From positions 5,893 to 69,892 of the forward strand of contig JBIOYR010000135.1 of NCBI GenBank assembly GCA_044870245.1: 64,000 nucleotides of DNA, read 5' to 3'. Below are positions 60,960 through 64,000 of this stretch, one piece after another (position 1 is the stretch's first letter; each line of letters begins with the position of its first letter). The position numbers and the translations under genes are program-made. The notes below the pieces were generated by a model. It made no database searches, was not told the origin of the DNA, and saw only the letters and a program-made list of their open reading frames with translations. Source of the stretch: DATAFF01 sp044870245. GTDB lineage: Bacteria; Pseudomonadota; Alphaproteobacteria; Rhizobiales; Aestuariivirgaceae.

Positions 60960-60974
60960 TTAAAAAAGGTCTAA
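60960..60974 (-). promoter_or_regulatory. Candidate CtrA-binding site upstream of sciP
   Basis: TTAA-N7-CTAA (TTAG-N7-TTAA on the sciP strand) matches the CtrA consensus TTAA-N7-TTAA with one change. It is 65 bases upstream of the sciP ATG, in an AT-rich spot within GC-rich surroundings. In Caulobacter sciP is itself activated by CtrA, so this placement fits. Confidence 0.55.
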
Positions 60975-61115
60975 GTAGTTCCAAACGAATGGCAAACGTC
61001 GCGGTGCGAACTGAAGCATGCAGGACAGCCACAAGGGGACCCCGGGCTTTTTCCTTGCGCGGCAGGGTAGCGAGGCCATATAGCCGTTGCGGAAACTGCG
61101 GCGAAAAGGGCGCTG

Positions 61116-62333
61116 ATGATCAGGCTCGAGGAAGGTCGGCTGGCGGCGGTCCGCAGCGCAATGGCGCTGGCGGGCGAGCCCGCCGCGACGCGAGTCGTCG
61201 TCGCCATGTCGGGCGGGGTCGATTCCACGGTCGCGGCGGCGCTGCTCAAGGGGGCCGGCTACGATGTCGTGGGGATCACGCTCCAGCTCTATGACGCCGG
61301 TCGGGCGGCGGGCCGCAAGGGCGCGTGCTGCGCCGGGCAGGACATTCACGATGCGCGCCGCTCGGCCGCCCGCCTCGGAATTCCGCATTATGTGCTCGAT
61401 TTCGAAACCCGGTTCCGGGAGACGGTAATCGCCGATTTTGCGGACAGCTATCTGGCGGGTGAGACACCAGTCCCATGCGTGACCTGCAATCGGACCGTCA
61501 AGTTCGCCGATTTGCTCGGCCGCGCGCAGGCGCTTTCCGCCGCAGCCCTGGTCACCGGTCATTATGCGACGATCGAGCCGCCGGGGAACACCGATCGCGC
61601 CCGGCTCCTTACCCCTTCCGACATGCTGCGCGACCAGACTTATTTCCTGTACGGGACGACACGCCAGCAGCTCGCTGCGCTCCGGTTCCCGCTTGGCGGA
61701 ATGGCCAAGGCGGAGATCCGGCGGCTCGCCCAGTCATTCGGGCTCGCCGTCGCGGACAAGCCCGACAGCCAGGACATCTGCTTCGTTCCGAATGGGCGCT
61801 ATCGCGACGTTCTCCTGAAGCTCCGGCCGGAGATGGAGGCCGCGGGCGACATCGTCGATCTCGCCGGTCGGGTGATCGGTCGGCATGACGGGGTTGCAAA
61901 CTTCACCGTCGGCCAGCGGCGCGGGCTCAAGGTTGGCGGCGCCGAGCCGCTCTTCGTGATCAGCCTCGATGCGCGCCGCCGGCGGGTGGTGGTCGGTCCG
62001 CGTGCGGCACTGCGCCGGCGTCAGATCTGGCTCAAGGATGTTAACTGGCTCGGGCCGGACCATCTTTTGGCCGATTCGTCTGGGTTCATGGCCCATGTGA
62101 AGGTGCGCTCCACCCGCCCGCCGGCGCTCGCGCGGGTCTTCCATGACGAGGCGGCATGGCGTGTCGAGATCGAGGGCGGCGAAGATGCAGTATCGCCGGG
62201 ACAGGCTTGCGTGCTTTATGAGCGGCCGGGCCCGGGTGCGGAAGTTTACGGCGGCGGCCGGATTGCCTCGACTGCCGCCCGCGCGGCGGAAGCGCTGCCT
62301 GAACCAGAGCTTGAGAAGGTGCTCGCACAATGA
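61116..62333 (+). CDS. mnmA: tRNA-specific 2-thiouridylase MnmA
   Basis: Adds sulfur at U34 of tRNAs for Lys, Glu and Gln. The PP-loop is VVVAMSGGVDSTVAAALLKG. The catalytic cysteines are in ETPVPCVTCNRTVKFADLL and in DSQDICFVPNGRYRDVLLK, with KGACCAGQD upstream. The C-terminal domain shows GQRRGLKVGGAEPLFVISLD. The ATG at 61116 is favoured, giving 405 residues. It is divergent from sciP, and its stop overlaps the next gene (ATGA). Confidence 0.96.
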   Translation: MIRLEEGRLAAVRSAMALAGEPAATRVVVAMSGGVDSTVAAALLKGAGYDVVGITLQLYDAGRAAGRKGACCAGQDIHDARRSAARLGIPHYVLDFETRFRETVIADFADSYLAGETPVPCVTCNRTVKFADLLGRAQALSAAALVTGHYATIEPPGNTDRARLLTPSDMLRDQTYFLYGTTRQQLAALRFPLGGMAKAEIRRLAQSFGLAVADKPDSQDICFVPNGRYRDVLLKLRPEMEAAGDIVDLAGRVIGRHDGVANFTVGQRRGLKVGGAEPLFVISLDARRRRVVVGPRAALRRRQIWLKDVNWLGPDHLLADSSGFMAHVKVRSTRPPALARVFHDEAAWRVEIEGGEDAVSPGQACVLYERPGPGAEVYGGGRIASTAARAAEALPEPELEKVLAQ

Positions 62334-62965
62334 CAAAGCTTGCCTCGATCGATGAGGGGACCGTTCGCAAGGCTTATGCGCGCTGGGAGCCGGTCTATGA
62401 CCTGGTGTTCGGCGAATTGCTGGCCCCGGGTCGCCGGCAAGCCATCGATGTGATCAACCAGCGCGAAGGCAGCGTGCTGGAGGTCGGCGTCGGCACCGGC
62501 ATCTCGCTGCCGCAATATCGCCGTCATCTCAGGATCACCGGCGTCGATCTGTCGCCGGAGATGCTGGCCAAGGCGCGCGAGCGGGTGGAGCGGCACGGTC
62601 TCGACAACGTCGAGGCGCTGCTCGAAATGGACGCCGCCAACATGACCCTCGAAAACGACAGTTTCGATGTGGTGGTGGCGATGTATGTGCTGACGGCGGT
62701 GCCCGACCCCGCGGCGGTCATGCGCGAATGCGAGCGGGTCTGCCGACCGGGCGGCGAGGTGCTGGTGCTCAATCATTTCAGCGACGGCCAGGGCGTTATC
62801 GGACTCATCGAGAAGGTGAGCGCGCCGGCCGCATCGCTGATCGGCTGGCGGCCGGAGTTCCCCCGTGCCGCCATCATGGTGTGCGACCGATTGGAACTCG
62901 TGGAGACCCGGTCGCTCAGCCCGTTCGGTATCATGCAGCTTCTGCGGTTCGTGAAGAAACGCTGA
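62330..62965 (+). CDS. pmtA: Phosphatidylethanolamine N-methyltransferase, Rhodobacter type
   Basis: A 211-residue class I SAM methyltransferase of the R. sphaeroides-type PmtA family, which methylates phosphatidylethanolamine toward phosphatidylcholine. The N-terminal RKAYARWEPVYDLVFGELLA is characteristic. SAM binding is in VLEVGVGTGISLPQYRRHLR and ITGVDLSPEMLAKARERVER. It starts inside the mnmA stop (ATGA). It is followed 13 bases later by an S-type enzyme of the same pathway. Confidence 0.9.
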   Translation: MTKLASIDEGTVRKAYARWEPVYDLVFGELLAPGRRQAIDVINQREGSVLEVGVGTGISLPQYRRHLRITGVDLSPEMLAKARERVERHGLDNVEALLEMDAANMTLENDSFDVVVAMYVLTAVPDPAAVMRECERVCRPGGEVLVLNHFSDGQGVIGLIEKVSAPAASLIGWRPEFPRAAIMVCDRLELVETRSLSPFGIMQLLRFVKKR

Positions 62966-62978
62966 AGGAGATCCTGAG

Positions 62979-63638
62979 GTGAGACAAGGCCGGCCCGCCG
63001 GAGCGCTGGGTGAATGTCTCGACGAAGCAGCGGCGATGCTGCTGTTTGCCAGGCGCTGGCTCAAGGACCCGATGAAGGTTGGCGCGGTTGCACCGAGCAG
63101 CCCGGTGCTCGCCCGGGCAATGATCAAGGCCCTCGATCTCGAGCCGGGACAGACATGCCTGGAAATCGGGCCGGGAACGGGCGCGTTCACCGAGCATCTG
63201 GTGGAGGCTTGCGATGGCGATGTTCGGGTCGTGCTGGTGGAACAGGATCCGGTCTTTGTCGGCCATCTCCGGCAGCGGTTCCGCAACGCCGAGGTGATTG
63301 CGGGCGATGCCAGGGACCTGCCGCAGCTGCTCGCCACCAACGGGATCGGTCAGGTGCCCAGAATCCTGTCGGGCCTGCCGTTGCGGAGCATGCCGCCGCC
63401 CCTCAGGATGCGGCTGGCGAGAGCCATGGGCGATGTTCTCGAGATTGGCGGGCGGATGGTCCAGTTCACCTATCTTGCCGGGCCGCCGCTGTTGCCGCGG
63501 CTCGCGGCAGCAGCGCGGGTCGAGGGCCGGCGGGTCGATTTCGTCGCCCGCAATGCCCCGCCTGCCTTCATCTGGGTCTATGGCAAGGTGGCCGGACCGG
63601 TGCTCTCCCCGGGCTTTCTCCGGCGGTCGGATGCTTGA
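62979..63638 (+). CDS. Phospholipid N-methyltransferase, Sinorhizobium type
   Basis: A 219-residue SAM methyltransferase whose best family match is the S. meliloti-type PmtA: LLFARRWLKDPMKVGAVAPS, the SAM motif TCLEIGPGTGAFTEHLVEAC and EVIAGDARDLPQLLATNG, which resembles the rRNA-adenine dimethylase fold. The start is GTG at 62979 with AAGGAG eight bases upstream. Being directly after an R-type pmtA, it probably also acts on phosphatidylethanolamine or its methylated forms. Confidence 0.82.
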   Translation: MRQGRPAGALGECLDEAAAMLLFARRWLKDPMKVGAVAPSSPVLARAMIKALDLEPGQTCLEIGPGTGAFTEHLVEACDGDVRVVLVEQDPVFVGHLRQRFRNAEVIAGDARDLPQLLATNGIGQVPRILSGLPLRSMPPPLRMRLARAMGDVLEIGGRMVQFTYLAGPPLLPRLAAAARVEGRRVDFVARNAPPAFIWVYGKVAGPVLSPGFLRRSDA

Positions 63639-63664
63639 CTTGCGGTGGTCCTGCCGCCTATATC
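63635..63664 (+). promoter_or_regulatory. Promoter of tRNA-Met
   Basis: TTGACT (five of six consensus bases) and TATATC (five of six) lie 18 bases apart, with the -10 element 26 bases upstream of the tRNA. The -35 overlaps the stop codon of the preceding methyltransferase. Confidence 0.65.
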
Positions 63665-63690
63665 GCGCCGGCCTGTCGCCGATGTTGCGG

Positions 63691-63767
63691 GGCGGAGTAG
63701 CTCAGCTGGTTAGAGCAGCGGAATCATAATCCGCGTGTCGGGGGTTCGAGTCCCTCCTCCGCTACCA
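63691..63767 (+). tRNA. tRNA-Met (CAT), elongator
   Basis: A 77-base tRNA that folds into a standard cloverleaf with encoded CCA. The anticodon stem GCGGA/TCCGC encloses loop ATCATAA with anticodon CAT. The T arm is GGGGGTTCGAGTCCCTC. The D arm (GCTCAGCTGGTTAGAGC) and acceptor stem fit elongator tRNA-Met better than the initiator or the lysidine tRNA-Ile. Confidence 0.95.
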
Positions 63768-63825
63768 GCGAATTCAGGGACTTAGGTCTTTACCTTCTAA
63801 AGCGGCGCTCAGTCACAGCAACCAT

Positions 63826-64000
63826 TTAGCAACCACACGAACGGTGTTGCACATCTGTTGCTTGCACGGCCCGACGGCTCCGCTTGCGTTTTGGCATGGG
63901 CTCAAGTGCATCGATGCGCCGAATAACCGATCGAATGTCCGCTCTGCATCTTTTAATTGACATGGTAGCAGACATTTCTGATCGGCGGCTAAGGGCCCTG
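63826..64000 (-). CDS. Possible small basic ORF, cut by the window edge
   Basis: An open frame on the minus strand runs from beyond the right edge to a TAA at 63826-63828; the visible 57 residues are rich in arginine (VIRRIDALEP, MPKRKRSRR). The stretch after tRNA-Met has lower GC than the rest of the window. Without the missing part I cannot tell whether it is a real gene. Confidence 0.25.
   Translation of the reverse strand, partial: RALSRRSEMSATMSIKRCRADIRSVIRRIDALEPMPKRKRSRRAVQATDVQHRSCGC

Overview
This is a high-GC, gene-dense chromosomal segment of an alphaproteobacterium. Several conserved signatures support that: SciP (the CtrA inhibitor), a PetR/PetP regulator pair, a three-gene bc1 operon, lgt-MidA-PgeF and prs-rplY-pth-ychF gene orders, a MoxR/DUF58/DUF4159 cluster, and a Caulobacter-type sphingolipid operon. 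The order or family cannot be fixed from the sequence. About 65 protein genes and one tRNA are visible, and there is no stretch longer than 300 bases without a gene.

0-9 kb: the start of an EamA permease, two paralogous MFS transporters and hemF on the minus strand, then petABC (cytochrome bc1) and the methylthioadenosine salvage genes mtnP-apt-mtnA on the plus strand. 9-18.2 kb: a long minus-strand run with lgt, a MidA-like methyltransferase, pgeF, a pita-bread hydrolase lacking its metal ligands, a lipoprotein, prs, rplY, pth, ychF and a small secreted protein. 18.2-21.2 kb (plus): ubiK, ybjN, proC, a TetR regulator and csaA. 21.2-25.3 kb: petR/petP-like regulators divergent from ilvE, then an L,D-transpeptidase. 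25.3-32 kb (minus): moaD, pgsA, uvrC, an AIM24-like protein, a cupin, cca, a CoA pyrophosphatase and DUF1285. 32-43.5 kb: the MoxR cluster, a GNAT and a Nudix gene, a phosphoesterase, and lptF-lptG.

43.5-54 kb is the most distinctive region. The operon aasR-cerR-acpR-spt encodes most of a bacterial ceramide pathway. About 2.4 kb beyond aasR lies a desaturase that closely resembles the eukaryotic sphingolipid delta-4 desaturase (DEGS), flanked by two GT4 glycosyltransferases. This suggests a locus for a modified, possibly delta-4-unsaturated and glycosylated, sphingolipid, placed beside lipopolysaccharide export genes. 54-60.6 kb holds a TetR-RND-adaptor efflux set and an uncharacterised phosphoribosyltransferase/kinase-like fusion. 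60.6-64 kb holds sciP with a candidate CtrA box, mnmA, two phospholipid N-methyltransferases of different families back to back, and tRNA-Met.

A dispersed intergenic palindromic repeat built from TAGGCA/TGCCTA units occurs seven times between 1.4 and 25.3 kb and never after. It sits at gene ends and in some cases supplies the TAG stop codon. Functions are inferred from motifs and family knowledge recalled without database searches.
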